From positions 248,001 to 312,000 of the forward strand of contig JAMXBD010001032.1 in assembly GCA_024138025.1 (NCBI GenBank): DNA of 64,000 bases, written 5' to 3'. Positions 38,905-49,487 of the stretch are shown in pieces (positions within the stretch are counted from its first letter, which is position 1; the number at the start of each line of letters is the position of its first letter). The notes beneath the pieces are model-generated. The model saw only the letters and a program-made list of their open reading frames with translations, was not told the origin of the DNA and made no database searches. The DNA is from Combretum micranthum. Its lineage: Eukaryota; Streptophyta; Magnoliopsida; Myrtales; Combretaceae. Both the position numbers and the translations under genes were made by a program.

Positions 38905-39788
38905 GCTAGAAACTCATTTTAGTAAGCTTTGGGTCAGCCAACCCAATTTCTTGAAGAAAGAATATGGCATCAGATTAATGCTCACCCCCAAGATCAGCTA
39001 AGGCTTTATCGATTGAAATATCACTAACCATCTTCGGAATTGTAAAACTGCTTGGATCCTTTAGCTTTGGAGGAGGCTTATTTTGAATGATGGATGAACA
39101 ATTTGCCCCAACTTCTACAATAGAAATGCCCTTCAACTTTTGCTTATTAGATAAAAGTTCCTTTAGGAACTTAACATATTTTGGCATGTGTGAAGGCACC
39201 TCAACAAAGGGAATGTTGATGTGCAAATGTTTGAACAAATTAATGAGTTTACCAAACTGCTCCTTGTCCTTAGTTTGATTAATGTGTGCTTGCTATAGAA
39301 TCTATGGCACATATTCTATGACAGCTAGTGGTGATTTCTTCTCTGATTCAGACTTCCGACCTTTTCCTTTTCTAGCTCCTTAGGCTTTTCACGTTACAAC
39401 TCCTTCTCACTTCTTAAAGTGATAGTTTTTGCCTATTCCCTTAGGTTGGGCTTAGTGTTACTAGGAAGGGAGCCAAGTTGCCTCTCAGACATCATCTTAG
39501 CCAATTAGCCAATTTGCTTCTCAAGGTTATGAATAGAAGCCTCTTGATTCCAATGTCGTTCTTGCTATGGAGGGGGGGTTAGAGGATTGTGGCTTATGTT
39601 GATACAGGGGGCATCTGTGGTTTTTGGAAACTAGGTGAAAATTTTGATCTATGCACATTCTAATTCTCATAGGAGAAATTAGGGTGATTTCTCCACCCTG
39701 GATTGTGTGAGCTGCTGTAAGGATTGTTCTACTACTTGTTTTGGTTGCTTAAGTAGTCCACTTGTTTAGTCTACTCTTGATAGGAACT
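38905..39788 (-). pseudogene. G1 gag C-terminal part and start of protease
   Basis: Read on the minus strand, YSSSHNPGWRNHPNFSYEN at about 39660-39720 is the hallmark phrase of Athila/Tat-type gag. A coiled segment follows (NLEKQIGQLAKMMSERQ, about 39480-39535). KLKDPSSFTIPKMVSDISID and ALADLGGEH follow at 38985-39070, corresponding to the protease start with the DLGA-like active site degraded to DLGG. Stops interrupt the frame. Confidence 0.82.
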
Positions 39789-41204
39789 TATAGGGAGTGA
39801 ATTTGAAATAAAAATTATGCAACAAAAAATTCAAAACCCTAAAATAGAATCCATGTGTTTTGATTAAATTAGGTACCAATAAGAATGGATCCGAAAAAAT
39901 ACCTTGCAATTTTGTATCTAGAGATTTGAATTCTATCACTTGTAATCACGATCTACAAGGCACCACGATTTCGTTGCGCCCTTTACGTAGTCCACACGAA
40001 CAAGCACACCAAAAAGGAATCACCTTTGCGTGCTAGCAATCTAGAACGCTTCTGGATTAATCAGGAAGAATCGAGTTTTTCCCTCTTGTGTTTTTCTCTT
40101 TTTTAGGGTTACATATTTTCTCTGCCGTCTAATGTAACAGTGAAAAGTCATAACCCTAAAGAGACCCTATCACTCTTATTTATAATATGTCAGTAATTTT
40201 TATTGACATTAATGCTCCCTAATCTTATTAGGGTTGGACATGATAATAACTATTTTAAAATAATTAAATTATTATTCATAATAATAATTTATTTATTTAT
40301 TCTTCTGGCTGGACTTTAAAATTAAATCCATATTCCTTTTTCTCTTATTCTTTTGTGTGTGACCCTGTAGGTTCATTTGATATTGGCAGTTAACTTGAAA
40401 ACTATTTTCAGTAAACAAAAAATAAGCTGCCTCTAGCAAGACATTATGCTTACCCAAATCAAATGAAGATCGGTGATCCGATTTTACCTGTTCTATAACT
40501 TATGTCATCATCCTTTTGTCTCATGATATCTGGATTGCATATAAGACATGGACAATGTCACCATTATATTATTCAATCTTGTTGTTTCTTGATCTCTAAG
40601 TGAATTGATAAAACAAATGAAATTGATGATAATATCAATTCATTTGAGCACGACCATGCATTTGTCATTTTCACTTATCGAGGGCCCAAAGATATCTCTC
40701 TCATAAAGAGAGGGACAAATCCCATCTTAATCACTCAACCTCCTCTACATGATTCACACTATGCCTAATCAAAACCCTCATAATTATTCAGCTAAGAATA
40801 ACGTTTGATTCAGTTGAAACATAATGTTACTCATGTTGGAATCTATGGTGATTTCAGGTCTAAGGATGCATCAACATTGCTATTATGAGAATGACTTATG
40901 ACTTTGGTCAATGTAGTGATCTCATAGTGGGTCAATCCAATATATATATATATAGATCTCCAATATATAATTATGAGTTTTATCTGTATCTCTATACACA
41001 TAAACATCTCATGATCATCAAATAAAACTCATATTAGATTTAATTCACCATCATTTGACAATAATGAGAATCTAAGAATAAATAGATTATTGATGAATTC
41101 TATTATAAAGTAAACATCTAAAATTTATAATAAAAATGCCTCTAAATTAAAATACACATGAAATAACAATCCTTAGTAATTGGCTTAGGGCATAATCACT
41201 AACA
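39789..41204 (-). mobile_element. Solo copia LTR (1416 bp) inside G1 gag
   Basis: On the minus strand it starts TGTTAGTGATTATG and ends CCCTATA (CA mutated to TA). Exact 5-bp duplications GAACT lie at 39784-39788 and 41205-41209. It is closely similar along its length to the LTR at 42911-44346, for example in the TACGTAGTCCACACGAACAA block. It is therefore a solo LTR of the same copia family. Confidence 0.88.
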
Positions 41205-41457
41205 GAACTACTATCACAAAGCTCTCCATATTGCAATAATGGTGATTGTGGACTCTTGATGCTCATAACATGCTTCCTCAATGCATCAATTTTGGCAACC
41301 AAAGTAGTCATTAAATTTACTTCCTATAACCCTGCAGCTCTCTGCTTGCCTATGTTATTACCCCACTAATAATTGTTCTTCACCATATCCTCAAATAACT
41401 TTAATGATTCTTCTAGGTCTTAGAGTTAAGAGTATCGCCAGTTAAGGATGGACAAAT
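41205..41457 (-). pseudogene. G1 gag middle fragment
   Basis: The minus strand reads SLKLFEDMVKNNY followed by a linker and then IDALRKHVMSIKS. This is the usual gag stretch downstream of the DAAAGGTL region. It is continuous with 48470-49322 once the insertion between them is removed: RAAS joins GDTLNSKT. Confidence 0.75.
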
Positions 41458-41765
41458 AAATTGACCAAACCAAACTAGACCACAAAACTAACCAAACCAA
41501 TCCAAATTTATAGTTTTTTTTTTTTTATAAATGGTTTGGATTGGGGTTCGGATTGGACTTCTCTAAACAGATTATAATTTGGTTCCAATATAAATCCGAA
41601 ATATACCGTTAATTCGAGTTGAATTGTTTTAAAACGCTTAAATTTTTCTTTTCTAAATCTAAAGAATAAAATCTTGCCCATGTTATTTTCTTCCATATCT
41701 ATTTTAGCACATTCCCTCTCTAAACATGGTTGTTTGTGTGTAAATGAGTGAAATCTAAAGTTCAC
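41458..41765. mobile_element. Possible small element or repeat fragment with imperfect inverted repeat
   Basis: ACCAAACCAATCCAAATTTATA at about 41489-41510 is nearly complementary to TATAAATGGTTTGGATTGG at 41524-41542, around a 16-T run, so it can form a hairpin. It resembles short non-autonomous DNA elements but has no clear ends or duplication. Confidence 0.3.
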
Positions 41766-42910
41766 TGATCAGTGACCGAGTTTTTCAAATTTATAAATGT
41801 TTTTTAAATCAGATTCAATAACTACAGTCTCACAAGGGAAGTGTACCCATCAAATTTAGCATAAATAATGATTTAGGTTGGTCATAAGGGAATGATTGAC
41901 AGCTAATATACTCTTAAACTCATTAATTGTCTAGCCAAAGAAAGGTTTGAAAAAAAAAGAGAATGAACTATACAAAGTTAAAAATATTCACAAATGTTTA
42001 ATGGGTAAAATGAGAAATAAGTCTGTAACTTCTATGAAATGGCAGCTCAGGGTTACTTCACCAATTCCTTATCAAAATGATTTCTTAAGAATAACAAACT
42101 TCTAAAAGCTGTTTGAATGGTATGTTTATACCGCTGGATTCTCTAATTTAAACTAAAGCTTCTCTCGAAGTTAGCAGTTCTAGATCTAGCTACCAATAGT
42201 CTGAAGTTTCAATTAAACCCGCATAAAGAATTAGAATCCATTGTTTTAAAAAGACAACTTAATGAAATTTTAAAACAAGTGATAGAAAGTCTTCACCCAT
42301 TCCTTGGCAAGAGGTAGTTAGGATCAACTCCATTAGCAACCACAGATCTATTCAATTGAATGATAACGAAAAGAATGCACCATTTCTTTAAAGACCACAA
42401 GTTAAATTGAAGTTACTAATTATAAACACCCAATCAAATTTACTTGAAAGCGCATTTGATATCAAACTGAATCAGGAATGGGATTCGTAATCCCGAAGCT
42501 GTAGAAGTTTATTTCTCTACGGATTTATCAAAACAAGCACAAATTAGAAGAAATAAAACAAATTCGAAAGATTTATCAATTGATTGCTCAGAAATTCGTA
42601 GAAATTACAAACATTGGGTTAAATTTATTTTACCTAGAAAATATAAGAAATTCTCAAGTAAAAAGAAATGAAAATTCTTTTACCTAAGAATCCTTCAGAA
42701 ATATACTTTATGTTAATACTGATTTACACTGTTGGTACATACTTGACAACGCACGCCTGCACGTTTATTTATAGACTACTAGGCACAAAAGCATGGCTTA
42801 CTTTATTTGACACGTGGTAGATTTGATAGATTCTTCCTAACAGAATTTGATAACTTTTCACACGCGTATATGATATGTGGAAACACTCGTCGAGGGTCGC
42901 GTATGATCTG

Positions 42911-44346
42911 TGTAGGGTTTCAAACGAATTTAAAACAATAACATTTTGCAACGGAAAATTCAAAACGCTAAAGGGAATCCATATGTTTTGATTAAATTAT
43001 GTACCAATAAGAATGAATCCAAAAAATAAATTGCAATTTCATGCCCAGAGATTTGGATTCCATCACTTGTTATCTAGATCTACAAGGCATCATGATATTT
43101 TTGCGCCCTCTACCACAACATCGTTGCGCCCTCTACGTAGTCCACACGAACAAGCACACCAAAAAGGAATCACCTTTGCATGCTAGCGCAATCTAGAACG
43201 CTTCCAGATTGATAAGGAAGAAATGAAGTTTTTTCCTTTTTTGTTTTTCTCTCTGTTAGGGTTATAAATTTTCTCTGTTGTCTAATGTGACAGTGAAAAG
43301 TCATAACCCTAAAGAGACCCATCACACCTATTTTAATATGTTAGTAATTTTTATTGACATTAATGCCCCTAATCTTATTAGCATTGGACATGATAATAAT
43401 TACATTATTATTCATAATAATAATTTATTTATTTATTCTTCCCGTTGGACTTTACAATTAAATCCATGTTCCTTTTTTTGCTTATTCTTTTGTGTGTGAC
43501 CTTATAGGTTCATTTGATATTAGAAATTAACTTGAAAACTATTTTTCAATAAACAAAACATAAGCGGCCTTTAGCAAGATATTATGTTTACCCAAATCAA
43601 ATGAAGATCGGTAATCCAATTTTACCTGTTCTATAACTTATGTCATCGTCCTTTCGTCTCGTGATATCTAGATTGAATATAAAACATGGATAATGTCACC
43701 CTTATATTTTCAATCTTGTTATTTCTCGATCTCTAAGTGAATTGATAAAACAAATGAAATCGATGACACTATCAATTCATTTGAGCATGACCATGCATTT
43801 TTGTCAGTCTCACTTATCGAGGGGCCCAAAGATATCTCTCTTATAAAGAGAGGGATAAATCCCATCTTAATCACTTAATCTCCTCTAGATGATTCATATT
43901 ATACTCAATCAAAACCTGTATAATTATTCGGTTAAGAACAACGTTTGATTCAGTCGAAACATAATGTTACTCATGTTGGAATCTATGGTGATTTCAGGTC
44001 TAAGGATGTATTAACATTGCTATTATGAGAATCACTTATGACTTTGGTCCATGTAGTGATCTCATAGCAGGTCAATCCAATATATATATATATAGATCTC
44101 CAATATATATACTTATGAGTTTTATCTGTATCTCTATACACATAAACATCTCATGATCATCAAATAAAACTCATACTAGATTTATTTCACCATCATTTTA
44201 CAATAATGAGAATCTAAGAATAAATAGATTATTGATGAATTCCATTATAAAGTAAACATCGAAACTTTATAATAAAAATGCCTCTAAATTAAAATACACA
44301 TGAAATAACAATACTTAGTAGTTGGCCTAGGACATAATCACTAATA
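42911..44346 (-). mobile_element. 3' LTR of a copia element
   Basis: On the minus strand it starts near TATTAGTGATTATGTCC (consensus TGTTAG) and ends GAAACCCTACA. Immediately upstream lies GTGCAAGTGAGAGAT, a typical copia polypurine tract, followed by the RNase H region at 44500-44775. It is close to the solo LTR 39789-41204 in length (1436 against 1416 bp), with a small internal duplication around GTTGCGCCCTCTAC (43105-43140). Confidence 0.87.
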
Positions 44347-46430
44347 ATCTCTCACTTGCACTAAGCCAAATCATGTATGTATCTAATACGCATTGACCTA
44401 GTATGGCAATCATGCTTTATCTACACAAGAGGCTTAGTGAGTGGATCAGCAATATTGTCATCAGATGAAACTCTACATATTTTCACATCTCCTCTATCGA
44501 TGATCTCTCGAATGAGATGATAGCATCTGAGTATGTGTTTGGATCATTGATGTGATGTTGGTTCCTTAGCTTATGCAATAGCACCATTATTATCACAATA
44601 AATGTCTAACGAATTTGCATTGCTAGGAACAACACATAATTCTGTAATGAACTTCTTTATCCAAACTGCCTCCTTAGCTGCATTTGATGCTGCTATGTAC
44701 TCAGTTTCTGTTGTGGAATCTGCTACATGCTTTGCTTTGAACTTTTCCAACTTATTGCACCTCCATTCAAGCAAAAAACATATCTGGATTGTGATCTAAA
44801 ATTGTCTGGATCAGATTGAAAACTTGCATCAGTGTAACCATTTACAACGAGCTCCTTTTCCAATCCTCTATATATCAAGAGCGCATCTTTAGTTCTTCTT
44901 AAGTATTTAAGAATATTCTTGACTGTTGTCTAGTGAGGTTCGCTAGGGTCTAACTAGTATCTACTAGTTATGCTTAATGCATATGACACATCTGGTCGAG
45001 TGCATAACATGGCATACATGATTGATCCGATCTTCGAAGCATAAGGAATCTTACTCATGTGATCTCGCTCATCATTTGTCACTGGACATTGAGTCTTGCT
45101 CAGATTATACCATGTGACATTGGTAAGAGTCCCCTTTTGGAATCTTGCATACTGAACCTATTCAGTGCTTTGTTTATATACGCACTCTAACTTAGGTTAA
45201 TGATCTTTTTGGATCTATCCCTATAGATCTTAATGCCTAAAATATAGGTAGCCTCGCCTAAGTCTTTCATTGAAAAACACTTTCCTAACCAAGTCTTTAC
45301 ACTCTGCAAGATAGGAATGTCATTTCCAATGAGTAATATGTCATCCACATATAGCACTAGAAAGACTACTGCACTCCTACTAATTTTCTTATAAACACAA
45401 GGTTCATCTTCATTTTTGATGAATGCAAACTCTTTGACTGCTTCATCAAAACGAAGATTCCAACTCCGATATGCCTGCTTTAATCCATAAATGGATCTTT
45501 GAAGCTTGCAAACCTTTGTAGAATCCTTGGGATGAACAAAACCCTCTAGTTGTGTCATATACACATCCTCAAGCAGGTTTCTATTAAGAAACGCTGTTTT
45601 GACATCCATTTGTCAAATCTCGTAATCATAGTACGCAGTAATGCAATAAGAATTCTGATAGATTTAAACAGAGCAACTAGTGAAAATGTTTCATCATAGT
45701 CTATACCATGTGTTTGCTTGAAAGCCTTCGCCATTAGTCGTGCTTTAAAGGTGTGCACATTGCCATCCATGTCAGTTTTCTTCTTAAAAACCCATTTGCA
45801 CCCAATGGTCTTTATACTTTCAGGTGGTTCAATCAAAGTCCATACTTGATTGTCATTCATGGATTGCATTTCAGATTACATGGCTTCTAGCCATTTCTCA
45901 GAATCTGGTCCCATCATGGCCTCTTGATAGGTAGTGGGCTCATTTTGATCCATGAGCAACACATTACGACAATCTGTAATGAGAAATCCATATCTCTTAG
46001 ATTGATGTCGCATCCTATCAGGCTTGCGTAGGCCTTGTGTCACTTGTGGAAGGTCGATAGGTAACTGCGTGCCTTGTTGACTTTCCAGTGGCGGTATAAC
46101 ACTATTTTTGTGTCTTGTACTTCTTCAAGATGCACTTTACTCCCACTGGTTCTTCCACAGATAAACTCTTCTCTAAGAAGATGCCATTTCAAGCAACAAA
46201 CACTTTGTTTTCAGAGGGATTATAAAAGTGGTATCCTTTGGTTTCTTTTGGATAACCCACAAAAAGCCATTTATCTGAATTAGGTCCTAATTTGTCTGAG
46301 GATTAATGTCTTACATAAGCCTCACAACCCAAATCTTGAGAAAAGACTGACTAGGCCTTTTTCCAGTCCATATCTCATATGGTGTCTTTTCTACCACTTT
46401 AGAAGGAACACGATTTAACGTGGATGCAAC
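44347..46430 (-). pseudogene. Copia pol relic: integrase C-terminus, RT and RNase H
   Basis: Integrase C-terminal part: LNRVPSKVVEKTPYEIWTGK at about 46340-46425. RT at 45187-45869: KWVFKKKTDMDGNVHTFKAR, then YDETFSLVALFKSIRILIA, then MDVKTAFLN, then SIYGLKQAYRSWN, then VLYVDDILLIGND with the YVDD catalytic site. RNase H at 44571-44774: FKAKHVADSTTETEYIAASN and YCDNNGAIA. A frame change separates the two RT parts near 45600. Gag, protease and the integrase core are absent because the element is cut at 46430 by the start of LTR E2. Inactive. Confidence 0.88.
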
Positions 46431-48115
46431 TGTCTCTAGGTTAATTTACCATACTCCTCTTGGTTTATTAATGGTCGATTATGCTTTAAATTCTTGTTTA
46501 ATTAAAGATAATTGGTACTTGATTAGAAAATATATTCATTTCTGGTTAAAAAGGAGAAATATCATCATTTAGATCAAATTGAACAAGAATTTGGAGTTGA
46601 AGATATCATGCAAGCCAGATCATGACCGTATTCAAGCCAGTGATCATCTCATGTAAATATTAAAGAAGAAATTACGGGCGTGACCGGCAAGAGAAGAAAA
46701 GAAAATCACCCATAGAGGAGATCATGGCCTCCATTACAGTCATACTCTAAGGCGTGATCTTTTCGGACTTAGCAAACTAAAGTGTAACGACCGTAATTTA
46801 TTGAAGATGTAAAGACTACGTAGAGATTACGGCCTCCAATACGGTAGTGACCAACAAGGGAGTGAATTATAGCAGGACATGAAGGAAGTGATTACGGGCG
46901 TAATAGGATGTTGAGAATTCAACCCGAGGAGATAACGTCCTTCAATACGGCCATGATATGCCTTGGAAAACCATTTTCGAGGTGGATAAAAACCCGTAAA
47001 ACGGGTATGATAGTAGTTTTCGTTGGGATATTTTTTGCACCAAATCGGATTTTTACACCTTTTTGAAGGGAGATGAAAGCTAATTAACATATTCTTTCAC
47101 CTATCAAATATACCTAATGGAGGAGAGATATAAATACCTTAGTGAAACATTATGAAAGGGAATCGATCAATCAAGTAATTGCCAATCATCCTCATTCATT
47201 CATTCACCATCATTGGTATTTGTAACTTTTGTAATCTGTAGGGAGTAACTCATTGTTGTAGAAAAAGTATATTATTCAAGTGTATTGGAACATCTTTGTA
47301 CCAAGATCTTCAAGTAAACCCATTTTATCAGGGTTGTTTTCTACATTCTATCTTCTGATTTCCTATTGTTGTTATACCATGTTGTGTTCTTACACAATGT
47401 GTGAGTAGTATGTTAGGGCTTGCAAAGCCGTACTTAACATGTATAAAACTGGTCTAGTTGCTAATTATTGTTGCTTTCACTAATTCCTATAGTGTGCTTA
47501 AGTATCCTAATTCTAAGTAGTACATGACTTAGGATTAGAAATTGAGAAATCTACCTAAGAAATAGATCTAGGCTATAGGGAAAGGTTGCTCATGACGCCT
47601 AGAGGTAGGGTTATGAAATCTTCTGCATGTGATTGGAAAATTACCTTAGGATTATTTGTTTAATGCGATTTTAGTTGGCTGTTAACTCGGAAGAGATTTC
47701 AGTAGACAAGGCTAAGGTTAGGGTTTAATAGTCTCAAGAGAGATATTGAACTAATTGGTGGAATCCAGCAGTAAGGAATGCACAACAAATAATAATATTG
47801 TAATGCATGTTAATATGTCGACAAAGCAACTCTTTTATGTTGTTATCCGTTAGAGTAATCACAATTAATTGATGACCTTAATGAACACGGTTGTAATTAG
47901 TACTTTGTCTAGTTGATAATTTACAATTCTTTAACTTTAATTTCAAATTTCTAGATAATAATTAAGAGGGTGAGTAATAGTACTTGTTGACAATCTCGAG
48001 GAATACGACCTTATATTTCGTTCTTGTACTACATGTGATAGGTATACTTACCTAGCGTTGACCTTTTTTATTGCAGGGGGAAATCATAGGAAATTAACTT
48101 ATTAAAACTCGATCA
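46431..48115 (+). mobile_element. E2: gypsy-type LTR, plus strand (1685 bp)
   Basis: It aligns end to end with the minus-strand LTR E3 (57124-62349): GGTTAATTTACCATACT against GGGTAAATTACTATACC at the start, then TTGGTACTTGATTAGAAAATATATT, and GATAGGTATACTTACCTAG near the end. The last bases are ACTCGATCA. Its length agrees with LTR D (1683). Internal repeats of a motif like GATTACGGCCTCCAATACGG occur at 46690-46960. The two flanks (copia integrase on the left, LTR F on the right) carry no matching duplication, so it is not a simple solo insertion. Confidence 0.6.
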
Positions 48116-48469
48116 GAAATAACGCACCAAGCTCCTAGTTTCAAATACTTAATTGCTTGACTAGATATCCAATTGCATTTTGCATTCTATTTAGAAAAGA
48201 AAAGAGGTTGTGATCATGGATCTTATTCTCTTATGATTGAATTGATCGAACTCTAAAGCGTTGGTTTGTGATGGGGGTTTTCATTCAATTTTTATAGTTG
48301 CTTAGTGAGATATAATGGTAAGGTTTCAATAACAGTTGAATTGTGATAAATTTATAAAATTTGTAGGATTAATACTTGAGTACCATATTGTTTATTATGT
48401 ATTCATGGATGTAGTACTATAATAAAGTTTTTTATATGATAAATAACATTTCTCTAGCATTTCATTTAT

Positions 48470-49322
48470 CACTGGCAGCTCTGCATATGTTGTATTAGTT
48501 CACAAGTGCTTCCTTATGCCCATCCTTATCGCTAATTGCAGCATCAACTAACTGGTAAGTGGCTAGGTTGAGACCATTATAAAAGGTCTAAATTTGCATC
48601 CAAGGAGGCAATTGATGATGTGGACATCTCCTTAACAACTCTTTCCACCTCTACTAGACATCATATAAGGTCTCAACATCTTGTTGCATGAAGGATGAAA
48701 TATCGTTTTTTTCGAGCTTGATAGTTTTGCATGGTAAAAATTATTATCCAGAAACTAGTTAACTGTGCCCTCCCATGTGATGTGAGCTCCAGGACCTAGG
48801 TATGTCAACTAGTTCTTAGCCTTCCCTCTCAGTGAAAAGGGAAACAATCGTAGATGCACTACATCATCATTAACCCCATTTTGAAAGTCTCATAAATTTC
48901 TAGGAAATTTTGAATATGTGCATGTGGGTCCTCATCAGGTGGTCTACCAAACTAATAGTACTGTTACAGGAGATGAATCACCAAACTCTTGATCTCAGAA
49001 TTGTTCGCATTAATGAGAGGCTTTACAATAGTTGGCTTAGTGTCATCAAGGGTAGGCCTTGCATAGTCCATATTGGTTTTAGGTGGTTGCTTTGTTATAA
49101 TCAATTTCCTCTCTTCTTCTTTGCTGCTCTCTGAAAACTCTACTTCACTATTCTTTTACTCAACCTTCTCTTCCTTTACTTCTTGACCTTGGGTTCCATT
49201 ATTTCCTTCCAAATAACTACCTACCTATATGTCCCAGTAACTACGCTTTTCAACCTCTTGTGAAGTGTTTTCTCAATCTCAGGATCTAGATCAAGAACAT
49301 CTGATGAAGAGCTTCTTGTCAT
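48470..49322 (-). pseudogene. G1 gag N-terminal part
   Basis: The start is at 49322 on the minus strand with MTRSSSSDVLDLDPEIEKT, the usual first residues of this gag type. Then come TNMDYARPTLDDTKPTIVKP, FGRPPDEDPHAHIQNFLEI, LRLFPFSLRGKAKNWL and AHITWEGTVN, the standard gag order, up to the F insertion. There are several stops and shifts. Confidence 0.85.
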
Positions 49323-49449
49323 ACACTACAAAAGCAGACAATCACGAGTTAGAATTGTTTAAAAGATGGGGAGAAGGGAAAGGAACAAAGCAAATAAAAA
49401 AATGACTAAAGTAGTAGATACTAAGTTTTTTCCTAATATTGCTTTGTAA

Positions 49450-49470
49450 GATCTCTAGCAACTGCCAATA
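49450..49470 (-). other. Probable G1 primer-binding site (tRNA-Asp type)
   Basis: Minus strand reads TTGGCAGTTGCTAGAGATC. The plant tRNA-Asp primer-binding sequence is TGGCGCCGTTGCCGGGGATC, so this is a mutated match at the right place, between the LTR end and gag. Confidence 0.6.
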
Positions 49471-49487
49471 ACTCGATGCGCACTCAT

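Larger units (their letters stand above)
41766..48469 (-). mobile_element. F: gypsy-type LTR inserted in G1 gag, split by a copia relic and LTR E2
   Basis: The left end TGATCAGTGACCG is followed by the AAGTGTACCC landmark, and a TATAAATA promoter is seen on the minus strand near 42768. The right end, read on the minus strand, starts TGATAAATGAAATGC at 48469. The F parts are 41766-42910 and about 48116-48469, about 1.5 kb together, which fits the 1.4-1.7 kb size of the related LTRs D, H, E2 and E3. The host gag rejoins across it. Target duplications are not clean, so this assignment is partly inference. Confidence 0.5.

Noticed and set aside
44602..44799. 65-residue plus-strand open frame
   Set aside because: It is antisense to the copia RNase H fragment at 44571-44774.
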